Below, piece after piece: positions 1-13,054 of a stretch of DNA of 64,000 bases (positions are counted from its first letter, which is position 1; every line of letters starts with the position of its first letter). The notes below the pieces were generated by a model. It did no database searches, was not told the origin of the DNA, and was given only the letters and a program-made list of their open reading frames with translations. The position numbers and the translations under genes are program-made. This stretch comes from Pomphorhynchus laevis (Eukaryota > Acanthocephala > Palaeacanthocephala > Echinorhynchida > Pomphorhynchidae): contig WNNJ02001820.1 of NCBI GenBank assembly GCA_012934845.2, forward strand, positions 208,821-272,820, read 5' to 3'.

Positions 1-2340
1 CCACCCCGACCGATCATTTACTGCGTTTGAAGCCGACGGATCCTTGTATAAGTTCAGACGGCTTCCGTTTGGCCTCACGAACGCTCCCGCCGTGTTCCAA
101 CGGGTGATCGACCAGATCATTCAAACGGAAAATCTAAATGGTACCTTTGCCTACCTAGATGATTTGGTAGTGTGTGGTCATTCTATTCCCGACCATGACC
201 AGAACTTCAACAATCTGTTGAAAGCCATCCAGAAATACAACATAACTCTGAACGCTGATAAGTGTGAAAAATCTACCCTTCGTCTGGGCATTCTCACTTA
301 TGTAATCGAACACGGAAAACTGCGTCCAGATCCTGCTCACACTAAGCCACTCCGAGACATGACGGAATTAGCGTGCGAAAGAGAGATGAAGAGACTACTG
401 GGTGTTCGCCCATTACTTAAGATAAATAAGAAGCTATTCCAAACGTATTCGACCATTAAGCGAGCGCCGGTCGTTCCTGTTACATAGCGAAGCGATTGAG
501 ACATTTGAAGACATGCGTCTCGACGTACTCGATGCAGTACTTACAACAGTATATCCTGATAAGCCACTCACAGTGGAAACAGATGCGTCTAATCACGCAA
601 TCAGAGCAGTTTTGTCACAAGACGATCACCCTGTTGCTTTCTTCTCAAAATCTCTCCAAACCTCAGCTCGCACATATTCTTCGGTTGAAGAAGAATCGGT
701 AGCCATCGTCGAATCCTTTAAATCATGACGTCACTATCTTTTGAGAAAACATTTTCACGTGATAACGGTCAATGAAGCGTTTCCTTCATTTTCAAGAAGA
801 CCCACCGCAGTCAAATCAAAAGCGAAAAGTTAACTCTGTGGAAGATGAAACTGGCTGCGTTCTCATTCGATATAGTCTATCGTCTAGGCTCCGAGAATTG
901 AACTGCTGACGCGCTATCTTGAATTACTTGCTCGACATGTACGTCTAACGATCTGAACAAATTAAAGGAAATTCACGACACCTACTGTCACCCAGGCGCT
1001 ACACGGTTGCATCACTTTGTAAGAACAAGGAATTTACCATTCTCGGTTTCTGATGTGCGCCAGATAATTTCGAACTGTCCTACATGTGCAAGGCTAAAAA
1101 CGCGATATCATCAGATAGAATCTGCTAATCTCATCAAAGCTACTCGTCTTTTTGGAAGGATTTCCATGTACTTTAAAAGTCCTCTTCCCAGTTGCAACAA
1201 TAATCGATATTTGCTCACAGTGATAGACGAATTCTCGAGATACCCATTCGGGTTTGCGTGTAATGATATGTAATGATATTCAATCTTCCGGAGTGCATAC
1301 ATTGCGACCAAGGGCCCGCATTTATGGCACGAAATTTCAAGTCGTTCCTTCTCAGGCATGGGATCACGTTGAGTCACTCCAGTCCGTATTACCCGACAGG
1401 AAATTCTCAGAAAGAGCGCGTGAACGGTGCCATCTGGAGGACGATCGAATTTGCAGTAGCGACCCAAAGGCTGGATATCACGCAGTGGGAGCAATGTTTA
1501 CCTCTGGCCCTGCATGCAATACGACCGTTATTGTGTGACGCCATCAATTGTGCGCCACACGAGCGTTTCCGTAAATTTGAACGGCGAACGAGATCGAATA
1601 ACAATGTCCCACAATTGCTGCTGAATCCAGGTCTTGCAGTTTTGAAGAGACACGTTGATACCAGTAATTATGACGACATGACCGAAATAGTGAATCTCGA
1701 GGAGAGCCCTCGAAAACAGCGCGCATAGAACGCTCTGACAGATCGAAGACAGTTGTGTCCTTGAAACACTTGGCCCCATTCCCGTGAGTCGACAACGAAG
1801 TCTATAGCTCTCAGTAGCCGATTCCTCACGATGTGGACAACTTCATCTATGACTCCTCAACATGGTCCGGCGGTTATAACCAATCGTGCATTGCGGATGA
1901 TAGCACGATGCCAGATCACGTGGATGTGAGGAGTGCAGATAGCGCTTTACCACCGAAGATTCATCGGGAGAATAACAAAATCACATCATCTCAAGGAGCG
2001 AAATTTAGTAGGTATGGAAGAAAAATCCAAACACCTAATTTCCTCGACAATTACGACTGAAGCCTTTAAAATAAGCCAGGGAGAATGTCGTATTGTGAAA
2101 ACTTATGATTGTGTATTTCTAGATACTTGAGTAAAATCAATCGACTTTCCTCTTACCACAGACATGATTATCCATTATACAAGGACGGATATACGCCCAG
2201 GATAAAATGATAAATCTACTCTATTGCATTTTGCATTTTACATGGTGACTAAATCTGCTTAACAAGCTAATTTAATGTCCCTGACTGATTCTCTTTTTAT
2301 TCTTATGTTTGTATTCGTAACTAAACAAATTTCGGGATGT
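1..2340 (+). mobile_element. Ty3/gypsy LTR element G1, broken, cut by window edge
   Basis: Fossil of a Ty3/gypsy retrotransposon whose 5' part lies outside the window. Parts in order: reverse transcriptase (about 1-490, with the YLDDLVV active-site motif and the FRRLPFGLTNAPAVFQ block), RNase H (about 513-730, VETDASNHAIRAVLSQ), integrase zinc finger (about 960-1105, with paired His and NCPTCARLK), integrase core (about 1110-1530, TVIDEFSRYPF and YPTGNSQKERVNG) and an integrase tail to about 1730. A further pol-end stretch runs to about 2060, then a polypurine-like tract and the 3' LTR. The reading frame is broken in about five places, so the copy is old and inactive. Family assignment is firm; the exact lineage within Ty3/gypsy is not. 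Confidence 0.88.
2086..2340 (+). repeat. Probable 3' LTR of gypsy element G1
   Basis: Non-coding sequence directly after the end of pol, preceded by a purine tract and opening with TGTCG, as LTRs usually do. Positions 2248-2335 match 10141-10228 without gaps at roughly 87 percent, which shows that this is a dispersed repeat. The right border is not fixed because the 5' LTR is outside the window. Confidence 0.55.
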
Positions 2341-2479
2341 GTTCCTAATTTTTTTAAGTCTTAATTTTGATAAAATAAATGAGCCTTGATTTACCCATAG
2401 TCTTGAATTAATTGAAACTTGTGAATTAAGGAAAATGCCATCAAAAGGGTATTAATATTTATTTTTTTAATTTTTGAAT

Positions 2480-4830
2480 ATTTATTATCTTAATCTTGCT
2501 GCACTAAGGCATGCGAGCACAGAACGTGCAATCTCAAAGCCAATGTCACGTTTAATTTTGACGGATATGGCGGCATATGCCCTGGTTGACAGATTGGCTG
2601 TTTTAGTGGCAATTAGCTTTATTAGCGTCTTGCCTTATTTGACCGAGTCCTACGGATGACAAAAATATCAGTGGCGAGAACACAGCGCGCTCAACCGCAC
2701 CTAATCGTTCGACATATTTATTCTTTTACGACTCATTGTATTTAAAAAACGAATCTGATTCACGATATATGTTCGATTGATCATGTATAGAGAAAACATT
2801 AACGTCAAATAACGTTCACTCAAATCGATTACCGTAAAGTCCAGAATAAACGATATCGAGCCGTGCTTTCTGATCACGTGTAGTTGTGGTTCGTTCAAAA
2901 TCCATTTCGTCAGGAATTGCGATTAGTTGTCGCTCGCATTCTACGAAGTGTGAAATTCGAACGAGATGCTGTGATATAATGTATCTAACTGTATCATGCC
3001 GGATGGAAGGCAAGGCACCGTTCTTGCTCGATAGAGAATGGGCGATTTTTATTGGTGCGCCACAAATGCAATTGCCGTTTTATGGGGAGGGATTGACATA
3101 ACCGTTTCCAGCGGTTAAAGCATCTTTAATTCGTTTGCTAATAGCTGGAGCCTCTCATGGGCTAAATGAATCGCACTTAGCTATTATGAGGCTTTATTAC
3201 GGGCTGCATGCCCGATCAGGTTGTTCGTCATTGGTGTATCTAGAATAGATAGCCCGAAACGTACTACTTTTGGAAAACTGAAGGTACTCTTCGCTGGATC
3301 GATGCGATAAGTAGTAGGGATTTTAAGGCGAAGCCGGTAATTACGAAACGATCACCTTGTGTAAATCCTTCAGTAGAGAACATATTGTAGGACCCTACTG
3401 CCAGTTGCGCTGGAGATGAGTAAATGTTGCGAAGGGAACAGCATAGCGACGGTCACACGTATTCAATGTTGTGTATTGCCACGGATCCATTTGTTTGATT
3501 GAAAGCGTTGTTCGCGTCAATCGAACAACGCTTGGTCAATATGCAGTGGTTGTTTCGTCGACGAAACTCTTTCCTTAACGAGCTTATCACATCCTCTATG
3601 CAGCCTCTTTGCGAAGACCCCAATTGTGTGCATCCAGCAGCGTCTTGTATGTCATTACGTGTGAAACCCAAAATAGCTCTGCTTATGATACGTCTGACGT
3701 TTTTGCATATTCCGATGGGCCGAATTCCACATGATTTATTTTCCAGCGCAACTAGACCGTACGTGGTGAATGCATTTAGGGTACCGGGCTATTTTTCCTA
3801 TCGCGATGTATGTTGCAAAGTTAGCAAGTGCCTTGGTGAGCTTCACAGATAAAGGCCCAAAGTCTGTGAGCATGTGAAGGCACTCTCGGAAGTCTAGACC
3901 TGAAGGTTCAGAGCTCCGTTTGATCTTCTTCTGGATCTAATGATATGGGCTTTATCCAGTGCATAAAAGCGACACGCGTGATGAGGTTTTAAGCCAGGAA
4001 ACAGTGAACACAGAAGAACGTATTGCTCTGGAGGCTTTGCAGCAGGGTGTAGCTCCTGGAAGATCGACAAAACTGTTGCTTTATCAATAATATCATCTAA
4101 CTGTAGGATATGTGCTTCAGATGTATCATCGAGAACGGCTGTGCTAGCACTAATGATGCCCTTCGTCAGGAAGTTTTGATATTGTTTAATCCAGTTAATA
4201 GGCTACTGTGGACGGCGAAGTTTGAGATTGCTTTGTAGGTAAAACGCTTCGCGATAAAGAGCATCGAAATCGTTGTTTCGCCAATCGATTAATCTGTGTT
4301 CAAGAGTCTTACGCATAAGTGTGACTTTTCGTGTAGGTATTATTTGTCATAATAGTTGAGAGCAAATGGAAAAATTTCGAAGTAACGATTGTGTATCAAA
4401 TTTAGTTTCGGTCGATTTCTGATAAATGCCGATTATAATCTCAGCAATCTTGTTGCTTGCGGAGCATCGTTGGAGTGTAATGAGATTAGGTCTCCGGTGA
4501 ATAACAGCTTCAAACAAGTCATCGGCTGTTTCGATATTTCTGTTTGGATGAGCATCTAGAGTGGAGTTAGGTTGATTATTTGATCTCACTTGGTTAGCAT
4601 AGCGGGACTAGTCAAACTGCGTTTAAGGCAGGCCGACTACTCTTTGATTAGTTGTCTCTGATATGTCAAGGATATCTACTTGCGCTGGTTTATTAGAGCA
4701 AGACGCTGCGGAGCAGTTCGTGCATGGTCTTTTGACCTTCACGCATTTTCAACTCTTTCACTTTGCAAATTGACCATTGAAGGCGCAACATTTGAAAGAA
4801 GAAGATGGTACACCGTGTGGCATTCAGTTG
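2480..4830 (-). mobile_element. R2-like LINE copy A, decayed and internally deleted
   Basis: Reading right to left: a Cys-rich N-terminal cluster at about 4640-4800 (KCVKVKRPCTNC, with stops in the same frame just upstream); an HPNRN-containing segment at 4347-4589 matching HPDTFTKRPFNPQEAFEE in copy E; reverse transcriptase pieces at 3453-3671 (SIDANNAFN) and 3345-3385 (EGFTQGD); and the C-terminal domain at 2816-3013 (IRHDTVRY, ERTTTTRDQKARLDIV). A tail at 2500-2690 ends IARSVLACLSAARLR, matching LARSISLCVRGARSA of copy C. The second half of the reverse transcriptase, including the YADD region, is missing. Several stops and frame changes show a dead copy. Family membership comes from comparison with copies C, D and E in this window. 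Confidence 0.75.
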
Positions 4831-5184
4831 TTGATCGTTGGCCAATATATTGCCTTACTCTTTGGTTGTAGTTGTTGAATTTACTGTATGTGTGTATTAT
4901 TGTGTATATTATTGTAATCAAAGAGAACAATTTAACTTTTTTGTAATCAGACAGAACAATTTTAACTTTTTCTTCAGATGTCTTCATAATATTTTTTTAT
5001 AATTTTATTCGTAAACAGAAAATTACAATTAAAAGTTTACCCTCAAATAGGCATAATAATAGGATTTTCTTAATAATAAAACACAGGATGAAAGAGTTAA
5101 TACATCCATAAATAAAAATTTTTTATAGCATAAGAGTGGCGATATCAGATTAATCCAGTTGAGTTGTCTTCTTATAATAACGGG

Positions 5185-5350
5185 CAAACGAGGATCAAAT
5201 CCCTCCAGCCTACACCAGTGCGGCGCCTTCCACCTAAACCACTCAGGGTCTCTCGCACACCTGATGGTCTAGTCGAAGCGAACTATGGTAGGTAATCTCG
5301 AGATGAGGAGCTTAATAAACCTTGATATTTGCTCTGGGGGACGTCCCCTG
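5185..5350 (-). mobile_element. Jockey-like LINE 3' fragment (J1)
   Basis: About 165 bp matching the end of the reverse-transcriptase ORF and early 3' UTR of the J family at 61600-61790. Shared blocks include the CCACTCAGGGTCTCTC / CCACCCGGGGTCTTTC region and GAGGAGCTTAATAAACCTTG / GAGGAGCTTAAGAAACCTTA, followed by TTGCTCTGGGGGACGTCC in both. It is a short, 5'-truncated relic. Flanking DNA is AT-rich. Confidence 0.7.
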
Positions 5351-5589
5351 ATATGAGTGTAAACCATTCGTTGCATGTATGCTAGTAGCAATTAGCAAAA
5401 CAAAATACGCTATAACAATTGTGACACCGAGGATTAATTCCAAAGAAATCTTTACAGTATTGAAGAAAATTTACAGTACGTTGCTGGACTAACACAATTA
5501 TAATCATCGCAGAAAAGTGATATTTAATCTTCGATTTATTTCACACGAGAATCCTATTTAGGAAATCACAAACTGTCCCGATGAGTTTA

Positions 5590-5965
5590 TGCCAATAATG
5601 CATTTAACAACCTAAAACATGACGCTAAGCTGTATAATGTGCTCCACTTGCCATCATTGTTAGAAATATTAAAATTTTGTGTGCAGCCCCCTGACGCAGC
5701 GTTCGTTTTAGACGATGGGCTATATATTGAACAAATTGTGCTAAATTCATGACAGCTTTTGTGATGTCTTTTGCATCCATTTGTCGAAATTGTAGACAGT
5801 TTTCCGATTATTATACATAGGGGATATGTTGATAACGAAAGTATTGTCGACAACCTATGATGTCGACTACCTAGATGCTTATACGTTAAGTTGGCATTTG
5901 GGTTTTGAATCTTTTTAATAAAAGCAAACATGATTTGCTTATTCTTACTAAACCTGCATAAAATA
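5590..5965 (+). mobile_element. R2-like LINE copy B, reverse-transcriptase relic
   Basis: In the + strand a frame reads NNAFNNLKHDAKLYNVLHLP then a DDGLYIEQIV block. This aligns with DADNAFNRINRPTALINISR and RNEFITSYEGF of copy C. Further along, HRGYVDNESIV lines up with the WYADDGNLVG block and KLAFGF with GSAFGFNINKEK, so about 120 residues of the palm survive with stops. There is no Cys-rich N-terminus or C-terminal domain nearby, so it is an internal fragment. The minus-strand open frame over this region is a shadow. Confidence 0.55.
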
Positions 5966-8900
5966 ATTATTCATACTTTTAACTGGTTCTGGTACATTAC
6001 GACAAGGTTAAATCGGATGAAATCTCTTTCGAACAGCTAACGGAATCAGTTGAGCTTGCAGGCACTTTAAGCATCTAATGGAATACAGTATGCGTTTAAT
6101 ACAGCGCTACTGCATACCCTCATACATTGCCTAATTAAGCAACGTTTGGAATGCTTGGTGGAAACAGGACCTCACATAATTTACTCTGGCTTGTATACTT
6201 TTATCAATTTGAAATTCTGTCACTATTTCTGATGAATTCACCTGCTGATATTTCTAGTATTAATCTCGCTTCTAAGGTTTATTTATGAAACGAAATTATT
6301 CCTTCGTGAAATGTGAACACCCGAACATAATAAAATATTCTACAATAAGCCCTACAAAACTAGGTGTAATCAGTTTCTTGGATTCGATTTTTTTGCTAAT
6401 CAGGATTTATTCATGCTTAACTGGAATTGATTTGCGCCAAACGCAACGAAAATCATGATATCAATTATATGTATGCTTGTGATACATTCAAAATAAAAAT
6501 AAACTCGGTTTATGACTATATACAACCTACTCCTATTTAACCTGTAATATCAGAACATATAATAATTTTCAGGTGTGTCCGTTTATATTACTACACTTTA
6601 GCTACTAATTTTAGAGAATTTTAATTTGCATCCTCAAAGTTAAAAATGGTCGCGCTGTCAAATAAAGATCAACTCTCAGAGATTGCTAAAGTAAAATTTT
6701 GGCATGTGGTATCCGGCGTATATATAGACATAATTGTCGTGTAAACGAGGTGAGCTGTCAGTCGTTCAATGCAAATCGATATGTGTTGCAAAAGGTGTGT
6801 AAACCCAAATATAATATTTTGTTTCACAATATTTTACAATTGTTGTTCCTATTTAAAAAATATTTTATCACTGAATCATATATTTCTATTCAAAATAGTA
6901 GTAAAAGTAACTTGAATAATATCACAAAGAGGTACCAATTTTCTTTTTGTCGAGCAATACCTAGAACAATTCAATTCATTCAAAGAAAACTTAAAATTGT
7001 GAGAGATGAATGTAAACATTATTCTATCGATCTTTATAAGATATAAATAAATATTGTAAAACTATTTTTTATTATAGTCAAAATCAAAATCGGAGGTATC
7101 TATTTTAAGAATCTCGTTATATGCTGAAACTATATTGGAATAAATCAAATATTAGTTAACTGCAATTATATATATTGTATATATAAATAGATATATAGTA
7201 AAATTAGATATAATAGTAAAAATATATAAAATAGTTTTACGTGATGTCTCTCCATTCAAATGCACTTTTAACGTTTATACCAGGTTATATATAAGGGCGT
7301 ATTATCATTGCATCCATATAAGCTTTATCTATTCAATATTTCGATTATATGTTGTTATAAAGATAACCGCCTATTATCATCTATAATGTTGCCTTTATAT
7401 GTTTGATATCTCATACAGTCTGAATCTCCATGTTCTGATTTTTTAAGCAATCACTTATTAAAAAATTTCGTGATTATAAATACATACATTAATTTTCTGA
7501 AGAAGCCAAAGCGGCGAAACGTAAAGAAAATGGCTTTCTTCGATTTGTTGATAACGGTGGTGCTGCCTAAAAGAATACATATATAATCCTTAAAATTAAG
7601 TTTCAAACCGAATATTTATTCTATATGGCATGGGATTTTCCAAATAATTTAGTTTTTTTATGGATAGTTTGATAAAGTCTTTTAGAATAGATAAAAATTA
7701 AATATTTAATTTTAATTAATGTTAAAATTTAAAATGCAATATTTATTTAATATATTTAATAATTAGTCTGTTAGAATAAATTGATAAATATTGTAGAATG
7801 AGACACTAAATAAACTGGTCTGCTGGAAGAACTGTCGGGTTTGTAAAAATTATGTAAATGTTCCTGGCTCTGAAACTAGCTTGGCCAAATCCATGATAAG
7901 GATATATAATAAAGTAATTTTTAAATTCACACAGAGTATATTATGAATTACCTCATTCATAATTAACATATTGTAATGTATAATAATTATATAATTTATC
8001 ACAATTATATAACTGGCATTATAATTATCGATAAAGAATATAAAAATCGAAAATTCCATAAATGTAATATTTATTTAAATATTAATATGAAATAAATCAA
8101 AGTAGCTAGGAACTTAAGATGAATAAATGTACTTTGAAGAATCGTAATTACCGGAAAGCTGATTAATAATACTTTCATAAGGATAAAAACATAAAATAAA
8201 TAGTAAATAGATACAACATTGTGTGAATGCATTTGGCTAATAAAACAATTGAAATGAATTACAAATATTAGGAACAAGCTTACATGTTCATTATTTCGTC
8301 GAGATGGAATCATTTTTAATAGATTTTATTTCAAATGATCAAAATCAGCTTTGAGAATAGCAATATTATTGCACATTTTAGTAACACATTGAACGTCGTT
8401 ACATATTGTATAATTGCTATACATTATATATATTACTATACGTATTAAAACTGAATTTTAAGTTGATTCAACATACTTGTAAAATACTATAATTATTATG
8501 TTTATTTAATGCACTAAAAACGATAGTAAAAAGATATAAAAGGACTGTAAAGGCTGTAAACATTTGATAATACTTTCAAAAATGGAAATTAATGATGTAC
8601 ATCAATGGTCACAATGCACTCACACAAAAGTCACACTTAACGGTGTATACATTTAAATGATACTATTTATGTATATTCTATATAAAAGTTAATTATTATT
8701 ATACAAGTTAATCTCAAAAAGCATTATTATAGTCAGAAATTATATTCTTCTGGGGATCTGCCGGCGATCGTCTCCTTAATACATACCCCGTTACCCCTCT
8801 GAATGGATGCGCTGATCCTCTGTAGCAGGAATCTCCCTCCCCCCAAGTTAATTGATTTCAATTTAAAAGGACAATTGTCTTAAACACCAATAAACTGCCA

Positions 8901-10140
8901 AATTGCTTCAATAAGTACGAATTTGAAATATTACAATAATGGAGAATACAGTAAATTATATAATTTTACTTGCATGAATAAACGGAATATTGAACATATA
9001 AATTAATTGCAGAATTGCTCATTCATTGCAAATAATAAAATATAAGTAAACAATAACAAAATTCTAAATTCATATTACGAAATAAATTTACGTTTCAGGT
9101 CATTATTTAATTAGCAATTTTATAAGTAACGTCACATTTTAAAACTTTCCCGTTTAGATGTCATCAGAAAGAAACTATTGTGGTATACGTAAGTGTTATT
9201 AGTTGTTTACATCCTTCTTCAATTATAAAAATTGTATTGCTATGCATTTTTATCGAGAAAGAAAAGTATGAACCAAAATATTTATTGTTCGGTCAAATGT
9301 TAAGTAATGCAATTGTACGTTTTAAAGAACAACTATCCGGCTTTAAAGGATCAAGGCAATATCGAAATATTGTATGACTAATGAGTATTTTCAAGTGTGC
9401 TTCTACACCTGAAAATATCCTTAACACAATTACTGAGGCATCGACCAGTTATCTATAACAGCTCTAATAGTATATTAATAAGCGATAAATTTCCCGTAAT
9501 ATTTGACATTAATTATATTTGTATTATGCTACATTAGAAAGTATGCATATATAACAAATAATTTTCGTAATCATATTAGCCCGACGCAAAAAAAAGACGA
9601 AAACCACTGCTAGATGCCGTTTCGTCATCCCAATGGCTCATCAATGCCAGATCCCTCCCACTGCTGGATGCATAGGAGGAGTAGCAGACGGCTCTATCAA
9701 AGAATCATGTGTATGATGTACTAGAAAACCTTTAGTAACATCATCATCATCATAGAGTGCTGAACCAACACTACAGCTTCACTAAATAAGATCATTAGCA
9801 AAAATAATAATTTTAATATATAATTCGGTTGCTCGATATATAACCCGATATATGAAGATTTAACATTTTGGGTTATATATACCACAAGGATTTATTTCTA
9901 CCTGTAGATTCAATCATTATATATGTACTCAGGTCAATACTAGATAAAAAGTATTTAGGATTTACCTGAATACATATTACTCAATACATATTATAAATTC
10001 CGGATGGGACTTAGAGGAGTACAGGTTCTAATATATTTTGGCAGCAAGTCATAAACCAGCAACAAACAACTTTATTTAAATGTTTCGACCATGAGAGTAT
10101 TTATTTTAATTGTATAGATAGATAATTTTTCAGGTTTTTT
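5965..10140. other. AT-rich stretch without recognisable genes
   Basis: Very AT-rich sequence. I see no frame with recognisable domains. Small items only: a GAAGCCAAAGCGGCGAAACG motif near 7502 of the kind found in many short repeats, a CAT-triplet run near 9740-9755, and a slightly GC-richer patch at about 9590-9700 that may be the remains of an unknown repeat. Confidence 0.5.
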
Positions 10141-10228
10141 ACTAAATCTGTTTAATACGCTAATTTAATGCCCCTGACTGGTTCTCTTTTATTTCTTGCT
10201 TGTGCATTCGTAACTAATCAAATTTCGG
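10141..10228 (+). repeat. LTR fragment related to G1 3' LTR
   Basis: 88 bp aligned without gaps to 2248-2335, in the same orientation, with about eleven mismatches. No coding sequence of the element lies beside it, so it is probably a solo-LTR remnant. The true LTR probably extends a little further right. Confidence 0.6.
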
Positions 10229-10239
10229 ATATCTAACAT

Positions 10240-11900
10240 AAGATTGATATATTATTAAGATGATAAGTAATATATTATAATGTATTATTAAGGTTATCCG
10301 ATATATTGTGCTTGGCATTCTTGACATGTAGCCAAATAGATTATTTCTTCAGTCAAGCAGTCACAACACATGTTTATCTTGTAGCTTAAATTGATAACAT
10401 TACTTATTATTACTTATTATTTCATATTACGATAGTGCGCGTGCATCATCTGCTTGCATGCGAGCGGCACGGTCGACCCTTGGAAGACCGACTTTTTCAA
10501 CCAAACAATGATATTCAGTTTTTCATGTATTATATACACTTCTATTAAACATTACGCCCCATTCGAGGGTAACGGTTTTTGTACATTTTTCAATAAATCC
10601 ATTTACTATAAAAAGCTTTTATTATTTTAAATTGTTGTCATTCTTTCATAATGATACATGAGGCGTTGAAATTTTACACGTGTGTACAAAAGTGTTTTAA
10701 TTTTACTATTGATCAATACATATATATATAATAAGAGAATGACAATCAAAGTCAATACAAATGATTTTATAGGTATAGATGTGTCTGTATAGATATGAAT
10801 TAAAGAATTTATCCTTTTTTCCAAATAGACGAGTAAGATACAGTAAAAAGTTTCGACAGCCACCGAAGTGTCATAATCATGACTTAGCTACTAATATAGG
10901 TAAAAATGCTTGCAAGTAATCAGTTGCATATGTTGTAAATGTTATATTAATTTTAATATAACATATAAATTTTAATATAACACTGAAAGGATTTAATCGT
11001 CAAAATATGCTAAGAGCTATCAAATCGTTGCTATTGTCATTTAAGTCTGTTGATAATGATGCCTGCAATATTTCAAATGCAAGCGAAACAACCAATTTTG
11101 TTATTAAACAGTTATTCTCAAAATACTGTAAGATCGTCCCAATAATAGAGGAATGAGTAATGTTGATCGAAAATTTATGCGAGTGTTAAATGAACAACTA
11201 TCGATGAAAGATGTAACGATTAAAAATGCTGGCACAAGTGGATGAGTTGTCTGTCATATGGTTTACCACTGATTACGCACGAGAAGGCAATTGACAATTG
11301 AACAGCCGAAACTATGAACGATGTAATGAAGACGTTATTCCAGAGATTTCAACGTCGATCTTACCTATGCTTGATAAACTACCACAAAACATCAACCTTA
11401 TAACTTGTACTTGTTTCCCAATTTATTCAGCAAACTCTGAAGGTTGATAGCTTTTAATATCTTCCAAAACCCATAAAAATTCAATCCGTGTACCGGTAGA
11501 CCTGTAATAAGCAATAGTTGGATGGCAACTGAAAAACTCAATAAGTAACTGTATTAAGAATTAAAATATTACTAAAATATGTTCCGTCACATTAATTAAG
11601 TGGTATTGATTTGCTTGAGCGATTTAAAAAATGTAATCATCTAATAAGAAAACTCTCTTTAAAGAAACTTAGATTACCTCATCAACTCTAATTAGACACC
11701 GATGTGAAATCGAAATATACTTCCAACTAAAGTCACGCTGTTTGTCAGTAATCGAAGCTTACACTGAGGAGCTATCAGCTAAATGTTGGGCGATAAGATA
11801 TGGTTCGGTTTAAGTATCAGCTGGCATTTGAATTGAGCTAATTGTGTGACAAAAGCTCTGCTGTTTCCTACATATGACCAAAACCTCTTAAGGTTCAAAG
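10240..11900. other. Unassigned AT-rich stretch with a GC-richer island
   Basis: No recognisable gene. A patch at about 10436-10500 (CGAGCGGCACGGTCGACC) stands out in base composition, and 11040-11480 reads less AT-biased than its surroundings. Neither could be tied to a family by eye. The 78-codon minus-strand frame at 10627-10863 is hydrophobic, AT-driven sequence without family features. Confidence 0.4.
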
Positions 11901-11904
11901 ATGT

Positions 11905-13051
11905 ATCCCTGTCGATACCCTATTCGTACGAATATCGTTTCTGAAATTTTAGCCTATTGCATAAGTTCCGACATTCAATGTAGGCACGTTTGGAAGCTAG
12001 AGAACGCCTTAACTTGCGCCACAATTTGTTGCGGGACCTAATAGCGTCAAGAAGCTCTCTGTCGAACCAAGAAGGATGGTCATGCTTAAAATTGCAGGCA
12101 CGTATCGGTGCAAAGATGTCTGAAATACGCTTCAATTCCTCAAGAAGATCAAAAACTACTGGAACATTCGAACCGAAGTGAACATAAAGACAATCTCAGA
12201 TGCCCTTTGGGAAGTTTGCAACTAGTTGACTAGTACCAACACCTACCCAAAACGTTTTTAAAATTGGAGTTTTAAAATGCCCAGTTAATACCAACAGTCA
12301 CATAGAGAGAGCACGCAGTGATCGCTATTGCAGATTGGTGCGTAATAACGATCACATGATATATGTTGAACCAGTAGCATTTCGAGTAACATAAATTCAC
12401 TCAATACTTTCCTAATTCCGTAGTGTGATCATGAAAAGATACTTTCTCAGTCTATGTGGGAGATGTTGAAGTCACCTAAAGGCAGAATCAGAGGATACAA
12501 AGATAAACTCAGCAAATGTAGTTTAAGGGAGTCAAATCTGAATTCGTAGGACGGAGAGCGGTAATGGACACAGAATCGAGATCGCTGCCCATTTCCCAGT
12601 GTAAAAGCAAGATCGTCAAATGACGATCTGATCTCGTCGCGAAAGCAGAAATGTTCGATACCAGGAGATTATTTCGCACATATGCGGCTGCCCTACCTCC
12701 ACGTTTACAATACGAGCGATTCGCCCGTATTAGAAAATAGTTAGGAATTATAACATAATCATTAAAATTTTTTGCATGTAGCCATGTTTCAGTCATACAA
12801 AATACGTCAAAACGTTTTGATTCTACTAGGAATTTAATTCCAGAGAATTGAGCTATAATACTGCGAGCATTTGAATAACCGACTAAAATGTTCGTATAAT
12901 TGCAAACTGTGACACGCTCAGTAACGTTTTCAAAGTCAACTAAGTCACCTGAACACGAACTATCACTATTATAGAAGTTTGACTCTACAGAAGTAAGGGT
13001 TTCTACCGGAGAGCCGGACGCTACTTGACCACCCGAAAATTCCGGACACAT
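11905..13051 (-). mobile_element. LINE endonuclease fragment (jockey/CR1-type)
   Basis: Right to left this reads as the apurinic-endonuclease half of a non-LTR ORF2. The first 180-codon frame (13051-12509) carries YSNARSIIAQFSGIKFLVES, FDVFCMTETWLHAKNF and KRGGRAAAYVRNNLLV, the usual EN motifs with the catalytic Glu in TETWL. In a shifted frame GDFNISHID and NSDHC follow, which are the later EN motifs. A linker at 11920-12135 (HPSWFDRELLDAIRSRNKLW) then precedes where the reverse transcriptase should start. The reverse transcriptase is absent. Frame changes mark it as decayed. The clade within jockey/CR1/R1 is uncertain. Confidence 0.78.
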
Positions 13052-13054
13052 TCA

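Noticed and set aside
1111-1494. Minus-strand 127-codon frame over the gypsy integrase
   Set aside because: Shadow of the + strand integrase.
6646-7046. Open frames at 6646-6744 and 6699-7046 (115 codons) as a small host gene
   Set aside because: AT-driven composition, no recognisable domain, no splice partners, and low-complexity Asn/Lys/Ile content typical of chance frames here.
12509-13051. 180-codon frame as a host gene
   Set aside because: It contains standard LINE endonuclease motifs (TETWL, GGRAAAYVRN) and is followed by a LINE linker.
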